Assembly: GCA_037447655.1 (NCBI GenBank)
Contig: JBBHKE010002273.1
Coordinates: forward strand, 84,584 to 148,583
Direction: 5' to 3'
From: Zygnema cylindricum
Lineage: Eukaryota; Streptophyta; Zygnematophyceae; Zygnematales; Zygnemataceae
DNA: 64,000 bases
Below the pieces are notes generated by a model. It was given only the letters and a program-made list of their open reading frames with translations, made no database searches and had not been told where the DNA came from. Positions 1 to 10,700 of this stretch are shown one piece after another; position 1 is the first letter of the stretch, and each line of letters begins with the position of its first letter. The translations under genes were made by a program, and so were the position numbers.

Positions 1-2
1 GC

Positions 3-251
3 CTAGTAGCGCTCAATGGTGTTATCCGGGTTCAGTTCCAGCTTAAATACCCACTTACACCCAATTAGCTTTTTTTTAGGAGGACAATCCATCAATTCCC
101 ATGTATCGGCCGCCATAATTGAGGCCATCTCCTCATTAATAGTTGTCTTCCACCGGTTTCTCTTAGGACAAGTCATTGCCTCATTATAAGTTTGAGGTTC
201 ATCAGGGTGAGACAGTTTGGTTGCCTTATTGTTAACTTGCCTCTCTTGCAT
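3..251 (-). pseudogene. Ty1/copia reverse transcriptase, N-terminal part only
   Basis: The minus-strand frame holds the hallmark start of the copia reverse transcriptase domain: a YNEAM segment, a W-K-T-x-I-N-E-E-M helix, then ADTWELMDCPPKKKLIGCKW. The catalytic YVDD box is outside the window, so activity cannot be judged. It follows the integrase of the same element after a stop-ridden linker. Confidence 0.85.
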
Positions 252-519
252 TTTTTTGCAGCTTCTTCTTCCTCCCTCAAACTCGGTTGTCGAAATAGAT
301 GGCTCTCTTGGATTCTTTCGAACAGTTTCTACTTCTCCCTTATCCCTTCATTGCGGGTCAGTTTCCACCACATCTTCCGCTTTAATTGGAGTTAATACTA
401 GGGGTTTCACATTTGGGTCTTTCTCGATCTGATCCGAACCTGCAAGATCATCATCTTTTTGAAATCCTGGATAGTTAAGAAGCTCAAAGTCAACAAATTT
501 TCTGACTCAAATCTGAATC

Positions 520-790
520 TCACTGTCTTTGTATGCTTAAAGGGATCTATAGATTTTCCTTTATCCATAACCAGTAGATGCTTCACTAGGATAATATCCT
601 CTCTTTTGATATCATAAACTCTATATCCTTTTACATCTTCATCATATCCTAGTAGATATCCCGTTTTTCCTTTTGGGTCTTACTTCCAGTTTGACCGATC
701 TGTGTCTAAACTAAACACTTGACTACCAAAAACCTTTAAGTGTGAAATATGTGGTTTTCGGCCTGTCCATCTCTCATAGAGTGTTTGGCC
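520..790 (-). pseudogene. Copia integrase C-terminal region, frame-disrupted
   Basis: One minus-strand frame across about 600-680 reads LGYDEDVKGYRVYDIK, the conserved copia block that follows the integrase core and describes the flexible C-terminal part. Stops in this stretch and a shift relative to the integrase core ending near 793 show decay. Boundaries are approximate. Confidence 0.6.
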
Positions 791-792
791 TT

Positions 793-1131
793 TTACTCCT
801 GAAGTAAGAAACAGTTCCTTGCTTCAGCCCAAAACTTCTTTCCTATCTTCTTATCTGACAGCATACTCCTAGCACTATGACTTAATGTTCTATTTAATCT
901 TTCAATTACACCATTCTGCTCAGGATTTTCAAGAACTATCTTTTGGTGTTGCACTCCATCTTCCCTCATAAAATCCTCAAACTGGTTAGAGGTATACTCT
1001 CCACCATTGTCACTCCTTACTCTCTTGATTGAGGTTTCATAGAGGTTTTCACTCCATGCTTTATATTGTTTAAAATATTCTTGAGCCTCTGACTTATTTT
1101 TCAAAAAATACACCCTGGAATACCAGACCAA
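793..1131 (-). pseudogene. Copia integrase catalytic core, distal half
   Basis: The frame shows the second catalytic aspartate in VRSDNGGEYTSNQF and the catalytic glutamate in NPEQNGVIERLNRTL, followed by the FWAEA motif of copia integrases. The first aspartate is in the adjoining frame (1101-1403), so a frameshift near 1101-1131 separates the halves of the DDE triad. The frame ends at a stop shortly after FWAEA. Confidence 0.85.
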
Positions 1132-1403
1132 TCATCGCTGATAGTCATCATAAATCTCTTCCCCCTGGGTGATGGCACTCTACTTGGCCCCCAAATATCT
1201 GTGTGTACTAAATCTAGAAACTTATCTCCCTTATACGTGGCAATTTTTGGGAAGGGTAACCTGTGTGCTTTATCTTGAGCACATCCACTACAATCACTTA
1301 GATTCTCACTCTCACTAAACTGAATCCCTTCCACTACTCCCATCTTTTTCATCTCTCTTAACTTATCTAGATTCACATGACCAAGCCTCTTATGCCACAA
1401 CAT
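1101..1403 (-). pseudogene. Copia pre-integrase zinc finger and start of integrase core
   Basis: The frame begins MLWHKRLGHVN, the GAG-pre-integrase HHCC zinc-finger signature, continues with the paired cysteines in DCSGCAQDKAHR, and then gives DLVHTDIWGP with the first catalytic aspartate of the DDE core. It runs out at ISDDWSG, where homology continues in another frame (793-1131). Confidence 0.85.
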
Positions 1404-1819
1404 TTTATATCATGAACACCAGTATAATAAAGTTTCTCCTTTTCATTGCTTAAAATCAGCCTAAACATCCGTTGGCTACCTTTTTCAGCAGTAAAATAAT
1501 CTTCCTCCTCAAAACTAGCAGTAAAGACTCTTTTCCTAGTGGTAGTATCATAACCCTTATCATCTAATACAGACGTAGAGATGAGGTTTTTGTTCAGCTT
1601 TGAAATAAACAATACATCGGAGAATGTAACTATGGATGTCTGTCCTTCTACTAACACTTTTAGATCTAGCGATCCTATAAGAGTAGTAGTGACTATCCTC
1701 CCATCCATGTACTCTATCTCTACGGTGAGAATCTTTTTTATCTTAGTGAACAGGTGTTTATCTTTACACATGTGCATGGATGCACCTGAATCTACAATCC
1801 AACATGCTTCACCTTTCAA
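1373..1819 (-). pseudogene. Copia aspartic protease region
   Basis: The frame contains WIVDSGASMHM, the single D-S-G active-site motif of retropepsin-type copia proteases, about 10 residues from the frame start, followed by the typical V-x-F-x-D-V-L-x-x-P-like strand (TFSDVLFISKLNKNLIS). The protease motif itself is intact, although neighbouring domains are frame-shifted. Confidence 0.85.
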
Positions 1820-1843
1820 TCCGCCGAAAGCACATTTATGCTT

Positions 1844-2320
1844 TTATGGAATTTTGACCTCGTTTTTCACTTCCAACTCCTCATCCAATAGGAGTTCATC
1901 GTCCTCGTCCTCAGAATCCGCCTCATTTACCTGTGTCACAAGGGCCTTTTTCTTTCCTCTCGGGGATCCACCGGTTTGCCCCTCTTTAAACCGCAGCTCG
2001 GTTAACTTAGTGCACTCAGCCATATAGTGCCCTGGTTTCTTAAAAAAATGGCACAAACCTTTAGGAGTCCTTGGTCCGAACTCCTCGGTCTGATTTTTTT
2101 GCCCCTCCCCCTGATAATTTCCAGCTTGTTTCCTGGAATCATTGTTCCTCCAATCGATCCCAGCTGTCAAGGCTTGCCCACTCTTTCCTCCCTTTTGGAT
2201 CTCAATCGCATATTCTCGAACGAGAATCATCCCTACCACTGAATTCCAAATCCACCTTGAGTCCGCTAAGTCTTGCACACGGTTGACTATGTTCCCGAAC
2301 TCAACGGGCAACTTCATCAA
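1844..2320 (-). pseudogene. Copia gag C-terminus with damaged CCHC zinc knuckle
   Basis: A lysine/glutamine-rich segment precedes GLCHFFKKPGHYMAEC. This is the retroviral-type zinc knuckle C-x2-C-x4-H-x4-C, but the second cysteine is phenylalanine (TTT rather than TGT/TGC), so the knuckle should not bind zinc normally. An acidic tail (EADSEDEDDELLLDEE) links to protease, as in many copia gags. Confidence 0.8.
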
Positions 2321-2605
2321 TAAACAGTTAAATTTTTCCTATTCACTAAATACTTTTCTAGCACTCTCTAGTTCAATGAAAAGTTTAACAAGCTCATTGC
2401 AAAAATCCAACATCTTCCCCCATTTGTATACATACTCGATAATTTTCTGATCAGCCATCTTTTGTTGCTGAATCGTACCACTTTGGTACATCTCTATGAG
2501 AGCCACCCAAAGATTGGATGCTCTCTATACCTGGAAATGAGCAGATGCAAGCCCTTAAGTAAGATGACAAAGGATAAAGTGCTTAGCCGCCATATTGTTG
2601 TAGTC

Positions 2606-2950
2606 CTAAGTAACGATATCGTTCTCCTCGTTCCTCGGAATAGGTGGCATGAATGCCGAACCGGGTACTATTCGTGTGACTGTCTCCTTCTCCTTTCCTT
2701 TGTCCACCACCTCCCATTCCTTTGTCACCTCCGTTGAAGATGGATCTGTATCTCTAGCGAATCTGCCTCTTGTAAACCCTGGAGATATCCCAAGACTTGA
2801 TGGACGCCTCACCCGTCCACTCACTATTTCCCAAAACCGTTTCTCATATAGAGCTCTTGTCATCATACTTTCCGAGAATATGAAGCCAGCTCCATTGAAT
2901 ATGGGCACTCTAAAGGGTGGGCCTATAACGTGCAACTCTGAAATCTCCAA
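2606..2950 (-). pseudogene. Copia gag N-terminal domain fragment
   Basis: The minus-strand frame carries VPIFNGAGF, then about 18 residues later RFWEIVSG, then RRP. This spacing matches the start of copia gag, where a P-x-F-x-G block is followed by an L/F-W-x-V-x-G block. Several stops and a frame change (about 2330-2600) separate it from the zinc-knuckle part. Confidence 0.65.
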
Positions 2951-3190
2951 AGGTCCTCAGAGTTGGAAGCTCAAACGAAGCCTCTAAGATAACCCATACC
3001 CCTTTGTGTTTCAGCAAGAATAACTGCCACCCTAGCAGACGAAAACTCCGACCACCTTCATCCTTGTGAATGGAAGACTCCCTTGAGTCGATAACAAAAA
3101 TAATCACGAATTTGCTCCACTGAGCAGTAAGTTTTGAAGGGTCAAAGTTGACTTTTTGTACAGAAGCTCTATAGGAGAGAGGGTCCAATC

Positions 3191-5320
3191 TATCAATTTT
3201 TTCTAAGTCTTATTTCTCTCTAAAACTCTATCGACTGAAGTACGGCACCAATCATAATACTGTATCGTACATAAAGGTATACGTGTCAGTGTACTTTGTG
3301 TACGGCATTGTACGACATGGCCAACAAGTCGACACATGTCACTTTTGGATCCATTTCTGTAATCCCCGGAGATGTCGTAATCCAATGTGATTGTGCCACG
3401 TGGCAATTGATGTGACGTCGACCGCAAACCGTTGAAAACCTATTCCGTAATCTCGGCATGCTTCGTGGCCGTCCGATTAAGCTGGATTTCAATCGTGGGC
3501 GTCATAAATACTTGCGCAATATTTGTTTCGTCTTCAAAACAAGATGCGCAGTATTCGTTTTGGATTTTCCGTATGCCGTACATTACAAACTGTATCTATG
3601 TCTCAATTTCTCGTTAAATGAAATAGCATACGTGTTATTGTTTAAATAGTTACCGAACCGTATATACTCTATCCTTGATCTTAGACTAATTGGCTAAGGT
3701 AATCGGCTACCGTCCACCCTGACGAACGACAAGTATTAGGTTCAAATCTTGGGTCCGTCAACATCTATTTTGGTAAATCTACCAACCTAATGTTTGTCCC
3801 CGTCGGGATAACATAGACGGCCATGGTTCTATCTCCCTCTCCAACTTTCAGTGACTGCGACAAGTGTGGAAGCTAGAGAGAGGAGTTAGAGTCAAACAGC
3901 CTCTGTTTTTTTTGTGCATTTTACAAACCTAGAAAATACAAAAATAACCTTTAATTTCTACAGGTACATTGTGGACTTGCATGTAACCTTTAGAATTGGA
4001 ATCCAGATAATAATGTTGGACGTTTGTAAGACTTCAGTTTAGGTCCAACCGGCTTTCGCTTCATTAATTACCCGAGGTCAAAGTCTGGTGTTTCGGCGGC
4101 TTTTATGTACTTTGATAGATTAGTTCATCCAATTTGGACTCTCAGCCACGGATCTATCTGGAGTCTGTAGTAGAAATTTTTGCCCTGAGTGTGGTACAAC
4201 CTAATTTGTCCTATGTGCGTTCGATTGCTTTTGCTCTCGGCTCATTGGCTCCTCGCATTGCATTGACTTTTTTGAACTGAACTGGACAAACCTTGTTGTA
4301 TAAGGCACTTGGGGACGAAGGAGACAGGTTGTTGTTTTCAATACTGTCTCTAAAGAGAAACCTTAAAAAATTCCGAAACAAGTTTTCTTTTGAAGAACTT
4401 TTGTCTTGCTTTGTGTGAATCTGTTGCCATATGTGGTTGTGAATTTTCTCTTGTGGAAATCGTAGTTCGGTTGGTTAATTGGCATTTTCCTTCCCTTGGG
4501 CGGTTTGAGTCTTTTTGTCGTTGAACCTGGGAAGAGTCTTGTCGGTCCTAGTCTTGTCGGTCCTATGTAGCGGAAGCCGAGGTGTGAGGGAGGATCTTAC
4601 CGGTTTCTAGTGCCTTTGGAGGAGAGAGTTCGTCTCTTCTTTGTGTCATCGTTTATCACCGGGGTATGTTGAGCTCGCTTCACCATTATTCATCATTCTA
4701 TCTTTATTTCTCTTTTCTAGGGCAAGGTGATATTGTTAAATCTGAAAAGACATTTTTTTTTGTATAATTTTTTCTACGTGGAAGTCCCTTTGTGCACTTG
4801 TTGGTGGTTCTTTTGGCTCCTGGGGCAATCGCACCGGGGTTGGTTGCTTTTACCTTTGGGATAGAAGAGAGGTTACCGTGTAGCCATAGGCCGACTTTTG
4901 GCAGATTAACACCAATTTGGATATCATCCCACTCCTCTCTTTTTCGACCTCATGGGGAAAGGAGGAGTAGAGGGGGGATCTTCTTTTTCTTCACTTGCCC
5001 CCGCATTCATTCATCCGGCATGTCCCCTCCTTTCCTAAGTTTTGCATCCATGTCTACGAGAGGGATTAGGGCAGAAGTGTGCATGGCCATGTTTCAGGGA
5101 AGCATCCGCATCTGGGAGTTTTTGCAGGCCTCTTTTGGACAACTCTGTGGACCATCGGCTCGTCCTCTATACTCATCAAGCACGCTTGACAAATGGCGTC
5201 AACCTGATTGACGTCGAATACGTAAATCTCAACCATAGTTCAAAATTAGGTGAAAGTAGGCCCATACAATATGCCTATTGTATGCAAAACATACAATATG
5301 ACCTTAAGACCCATATTGTA
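3191..5320. other. Intergenic stretch, no gene recognised
   Basis: No conserved protein is visible. A tRNA-like block lies at about 3680-3790. A short direct repeat of GTCTTGTCGGTCCTA occurs around 4537-4567. The 139-codon open frame at 4792-5211 has no recognisable motif and reads like chance. Confidence 0.5.
3680..3790 (+). repeat. tRNA-like block, possible SINE head
   Basis: The stretch has an A-box-like TTGGCTAAGGTAATCGG and, about 45 bases on, a good RNA polymerase III B box (GGTTCAAATC) set in a five-pair stem containing G-T wobbles. The acceptor stem does not close, so it is not a functional tRNA. A tRNA-derived SINE or a decayed tRNA fits best. I could not define its 3' end. Confidence 0.35.
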
Positions 5321-5327
5321 TTCGGAC

Positions 5328-5392
5328 CTATTCGGACCAATTAAAACATTCGGACCAAACATTGTACCAATTAAAACATTCGGACCAAAAAA
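5328..5392 (+). repeat. Short direct repeat in tandem
   Basis: The phrase CCAATTAAAACATTCGGACC occurs twice within about 60 bases, with a third partial copy of its tail just upstream (TTCGGACC). It looks like a minor tandem duplication. Confidence 0.7.
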
Positions 5393-5399
5393 AATTATT

Positions 5400-6640
5400 T
5401 ACACCGTCAGATTTGGACGATCGGACGGTCGCTGATCAAAGTAGCGATCTAATAATATCACATGAAAAGCCCATAACACAACTTACGATATAGGCGCCGA
5501 CCAAAGGCCTACCATTGAAACGCCTACTTTTGAACTATGATCTCAACGTCTTCGCTTCAATTTGTTTGTACCATTGAACGAAACAATACAGTACAGTATA
5601 CATTACCAGTACATGCTGTACTTAATTTGTACGAACTGTCTGACGCATGTTAGACACACGCGTTTGTTCGCCTGTTTTTATTTATAACTGCAATTGATCG
5701 GCGTCGTCCAAGGACTTGTATTTTCTACGGAGAATTTAATATTTTCTGACAGGGTCTCTATTCGTGGCGGCTACTTTTCATTGGCCCAACAAAGCTGCCG
5801 ACGTGCGACGTGAGTTGACACATTACACATGTTTGAAGTCGCACTCGAAAACTGCGTACGGTAAAAGGCGTAGACTCTTTTTGCGGCAGCCTGAATGACG
5901 TTTTACAATTGGTAAATATTTAGAATTGGATTATTATACTAGACACGATTCGTTCATATAATCCCAGGAGCGACTATCCGCCGTTTGCCAATGATGTATA
6001 TTTTCCCGAGAGCGGAAACGCCGCGACAGAATCTTCTCGCCTCTAAAAAATTGGAAGCATTCCAGGTGAAAATTTCGAATCGGACGGCCCAGGTTACTCC
6101 TCAAAATCTTCCGGCAAATACCATGGACATCGTAGCGCCGCCCCTAAGGCACTTTTGACCCCTGTTGGGGACGCTTTTTTGCGCTGCCGCCTTCAATAAA
6201 ATACAAACCGGCAGCGGTGGAAATGATTTGCCGTTTTTTTCGTAAATATTATGACTTTTAACTCAATGAAATCTTTAGCATTTAACGCTTAACATTCCGC
6301 ACAGATTTTTAACTGGGTGAAAGAATAACTAAATTACCTTCCGCGGCCAAAAGAAGTACAGAAGGTTTTTTAACCGACAAATTTAAAAGAACAAAGCAAA
6401 AAACGGAGCACCTCGGGAAGGGTGCTGTCGGTTGGAAGTCAACTCGGAACAAACGGCCGCAAGGCGCAAACAGACAAAGATCTTGGTGCTGATTTTCGTC
6501 ATCTCGAGCCGCCTGTCACACGACCAACAGAAAAGCACGCTTGGCCGTGCTGTGTCACTTGTGCCTTGTGTCCCATTAGATGGAAGAAAAATATTTCATG
6601 ACGATGATGATGATACGCTACTACAGCTACCAGCTACACA
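5400..6640. other. Intergenic stretch, nothing recognised
   Basis: No open frame with recognisable similarity and no repeat of note on either strand. Local GC is somewhat higher than in the neighbouring introns. Confidence 0.4.
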
Positions 6641-6657
6641 TGCAACAGATTCTCAAA

Positions 6658-6899
6658 GTGACGTGGCATACATTGCGGTAAAGCGGCATTGCGAGCGTCA
6701 TACACGTGTAATCACACACGCTGATTGTACTTCTCTCTGAAACTTGTGGCAACCTTCCACTCCGTACCTGTCTCTCGTGGCGCGTCACGTTCTCCAATGT
6801 CACGTCACTTCGGGACGATTCTAGAGCCCTACAGGATCTCACTCTGCATCACGCCACGCGTTACATCATCTGTCACGTCACGATTCTATTTCCGTGACG
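6658..6899 (+). promoter_or_regulatory. Cluster of ACGT-core (bZIP-type) motifs upstream of SGR2
   Basis: Within about 240 bases there are repeated TGACG/ACGT cores: GTGACGTGG near 6659, the perfect G-box CACGTG at 6703-6708, paired GTCACG motifs around 6784-6806, another TCACGTCACG near 6870-6880 and GTGACGTTAC near 6893. ACGT cores are binding sites for plant bZIP factors. The cluster sits about 0.9-1.1 kb upstream of the SGR2 start codon. A regulatory role is inferred, not shown. Confidence 0.4.
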
Positions 6900-7791
6900 T
6901 TACTTATATTTTACTAAAAAGCTGACAGCTGGGCAAGTGCTGCAACAGGCTATTCTGCTTCTTGGTTCCTTCTCTCCTGTTTCTCCACACTGCAAATTAC
7001 TGTAGATTTCCACCAAGACCAATTACCAGCAGAGCTTTCCAGAGAGCTTTTGAAATCCTTTTCTTTCTTCTTTGTCTCTCAGTGCGACTGTACCTTTATT
7101 ACTGACATGCAATTAATTAAAGTTAATTAGGGACAGTTAATCTTTGTCCTATAGACTTTTTTCCTTCTTGTTTTTTTTTCCGATCTCATTCTTCTCATTT
7201 CTTTGTTTTTACCTTAAAACAGACTGATTCCGTCAGCAATTTTTGTTTTTCCTGTTTCTTTAAACATCCGACTCTAAATATCTACCTTTTGTCTAGGCTC
7301 AGTTTCTACAGATGTAAAAATTAACACTTTTCTTTCTCTTTTTCTTTTCCTTGATTGCCACAAAATGTCTTCCCTGGTATTTAGAGGGAATAGGTTGTCC
7401 GTACATTTTGACCGTACATGAAAACTCACCTATGCTTTTTAGTATCAGAACTTGGACATCAGTAGGTACTAAAAAATACTCGATTCTACTTTTTTTTTTG
7501 AGTCAAATTATACTTATTTGCAATTGCTTTCGATTTTAAAAACAAAAGTTTGCCATTTCTCTCATGCGCCTTTCTTTTTTTCAAAATTAACCTCTCAATT
7601 TTTCCACGGTTGACTCGTTTTTTTACCATCTTCAAAGATCGGAGAGTTCTAAAATGGTTGAATTTTTTTTTATGATAAAAGAGAGCAGTACTGTAATTAC
7701 AGCTGTCGACTCCATTTCCTTCTCTGATCTTAATATTCTGTCAATTTTCCCTTCTGTAGCTTAATTTGTTTTTAAAAGTGACATTACAAAT

Positions 7792-10700
7792 ATGGCCGTT
7801 TACAATGAAGATTTGGAGTACAAAATACCAAATCCTCCTTTTCTTGAAAGATCTTCAACTACCAGTCCATCGGATGGCGATGATGTTCGCTGGTATTTCA
7901 CCAAATCTCCTCTTAAGAAACTAGGTGTGTTTCTCTCTCTCCCTCCCTCTCCCTCTCCCTCTCCCTCTCCCTCTCCCTCTCCCTATCCCTCTCCCTCTTC
8001 CATCGTGCAAATCAAATACGTAACAAGGCATGCTTTACAAAAAAAACAGCTTTAGAATTTTAACTCCATTTTTGGTACCAGTGCTCTGTGGTTGAACTCA
8101 TCGGACTTGCACCTTTTCTTCACATGCAGATGTACTGATATTTATTTTTGAATAGATTGAAAGACTTTCAATTACATATGTACGGATCTTTTTTTGTTAG
8201 TAAGATACGGTTTTCAATTGGGGTCTTGGTAGTTAGTTTCTATATGCTAGATTACGAAATTGACGCTATCTTTATTTGAGAAGAAAATGACATTTGAGAG
8301 CAAAGTAGTGGAAAAGCTTTCAGCTGAAATGATTGTTTTTCTTGCTAAATACTATCCATTATGCTTGTCAGAAATGATTATCGAGACTCCTGATCTTTTA
8401 TTCCTTTCTGTCTATTTGTCTTTCTTCCTTAGTTGATTTTGTTCTTTTCAAATGTTTCCCTTCGAGTACTACCTCCACTAGGAACGGCTGGAAAAGTTTT
8501 GGTTGACTTTAACCATTTGTCAGTTTTGTGCTTTTTATCCCTTAGGATGATTCATTTTCAGACAAAATTTGCTGTCAACTCCTTTTCAAAACTTCTCCTT
8601 TTCAAAACTTTTCCTATGTCGGAAATTTAAACTTTATAGATTTGCAGTTTACTTTTGAAAAAGAAGTTGTTGTTAACTCCTTTTTCCAAACGTTTCCTTT
8701 GCCTGAAATCCAACCTTTTGTTTATTTGCAGTTTAACTGTAAATCAAAACTTGTTGTCAACTTCTTTTTCCAAACAATTCCTTTGCCTGAAATGTAGCCT
8801 TCCTGTGTTGGTTTGCAGAGGTGGCGGCAGCGGTGCCGGGATCGGAGATTGTGGCAAGGGGTCAGTTTTTACGCTTTAGTATGAGGGACTCTTTGGCTCT
8901 GGAGGCTGCCTACAAGCAGGTATTACTTTTTTTCACTTTTTTCCTTTTTTTTCTGATAACTTCTTCCTGCACTGATACATTTGCAAAGAAACAGAGCATT
9001 TCTACTGTCTTCATACTAGGCATGATCTTGCTTTACATTTTTTGGTCATGTTTTGGTCATCTTTTAGTCTTGTTACGTGATATTTGATACCAAGGATATT
9101 CTCACTTATAATTTATTGGTCATGTTTTGGTCATCTTTTGTCATGTAAGTCAGATTGTGCCAACTGACAACTCAAGACTATTGTTGGGTTGACACCTCAA
9201 TTGCCTTCGTTATTTGAAAATGGTTGTTTCAAACCATTGGGGCACAATTACTTAACTGTCAACGTTAATGACTTGGTCTAAGTTTATGTTGAATATAGTC
9301 ATGGGTCCATTGGTGGGGAAGGCTCATAGTCTATGAGCATTTTTCTATTTTGTCAAAAGAAATGTGAACATTGGATCATTTTTTTTGTTAAATCGGCCTT
9401 TTTTTTTGGAACAGTATCCCAGACTTTCACTTGCTTGTACAAGTTTTGCACGTTTTGTGTTCATCTTCTTTTGTGTATTAGCCATTTTTTTCATCCCTCG
9501 TGAAATCTGAGTTGTTTTTTGATTTTTTCTTCCATTCCAATGGTTTGATACTAAATTTCCAGTTATTAAATGCCTTGTTTGATTGTCTCGCAAGCAGAAA
9601 TGGTCGTCGAAAGTATCTCTGACATTTTTTTCCCAGAGGTCTTGTTGCTGCAAAAATGTTGAAATGCTTATTTTTTAGCGTTGTTTTCGATGTGGTTTTC
9701 ATTTTTGACATTTGTTCCTTCTCCTAATCTTTGCTTTTCTTCAGTTACTCTCTGTCCCTTTTCCTCGTTGTTCTTATTTTGCTGGTTACATTTGTGTTCA
9801 TAATTCCTTAATTCTCTGACTCCATGAAGGTCACCTTTAGCTTAAAATTGTTGGTTTGACTTTGATAACTATGCCATGTCAAACAGAAGGTATATTATCA
9901 AATATATTCTGTATATTTTATTATCAATATATCTTTATATATTTTGTTGTTCTGTTTGACAAATTAGAGACTCCTTTTCCTCTTCGATGGTGAGAAACAA
10001 ATTCCCGCAAACATATGTTTTGCTTTTTTGCAAGCATGTATCAACTCCCAAAGTGTACGGTACCATTTATCCGTATTAGAGCTAGTATGAGAACTAAGTA
10101 TGTCTTGCCGATGAACGACTTTATTAATCCTAGAATGTTTTGATTTTTGGTCACATGTGCATTTGACTTTCTGTCTGATCCAGATATCTAAAAGTTGCAG
10201 TCCTTACACATAAGTTGTTAAAGTAAAAATTAGGAAGGCGATTTGGAGGGAGTAGCTCCAATCTGGCAGTCTTATCAAGTTTACATTCTTTGACTATTTG
10301 ACCAGCTGGTGATAGGTATTAGATTACAAAAGACTAGTAAATCTCTGGGAAATTTCGGCCGCAGGAATAAGCCCAGAGACTTATAACCTTAGAGCAAGAG
10401 TTCACTATTCACATAAAACGGTTATTTGTATGTGAACTGTCTTAAATAAAGCTCAATTGTTGTTAATGTGATGGAGAGAGAAGAGGAGTGTAATTAAAGT
10501 TTATTGCTGTCAATGTGGTGATATGTGAAGATTAACTGATTTGAACAAAGTTTAATCACTGTTGATGTCTTGAAGTGAGAAGATGAACTGATCTAAATTA
10601 AGCTTAATTGTTGTGAATATGGTGTAAGTGAGAGAGAACTGATTTAACTAAAGCTTATTTGCTGTTTAGTGTGGTGAGAGAGAAGAGGAAGTCCTCCGTA

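Larger units (their letters stand above)
1..3000 (-). mobile_element. Degenerate Ty1/copia retrotransposon (gag-pol), truncated at window edge
   Basis: Read on the minus strand from about 2950 down to 1, the order is gag, zinc knuckle, aspartic protease, pre-integrase, integrase and start of reverse transcriptase. That order (integrase before reverse transcriptase) defines the Ty1/copia superfamily. The frame breaks repeatedly: gag is split near 2330-2600 by stops and shifts, pre-integrase and integrase lie in different frames meeting near 1125, and stops interrupt the stretch between integrase and reverse transcriptase (about 250-790). The rest of reverse transcriptase, RNase H and the 3' LTR lie beyond the left edge. 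I could not find a 5' LTR or an initiator-Met primer-binding site to the right of gag. It is an inactive relic. Confidence 0.9.

Noticed and set aside
4792-5211. 139-codon open frame starting MHLLVVLLAPGAIAP
   Set aside because: Looks like a signal peptide at first, but no conserved motif follows, there is no coding-like continuation or neighbour, and composition resembles random sequence.
2950-5600. Search for the 5' LTR and primer-binding site of the copia element
   Set aside because: No initiator-Met-type primer site (complement of TGGTATCAGAGC) and no repeated TG...CA block could be found; the matching LTR would be outside the window.
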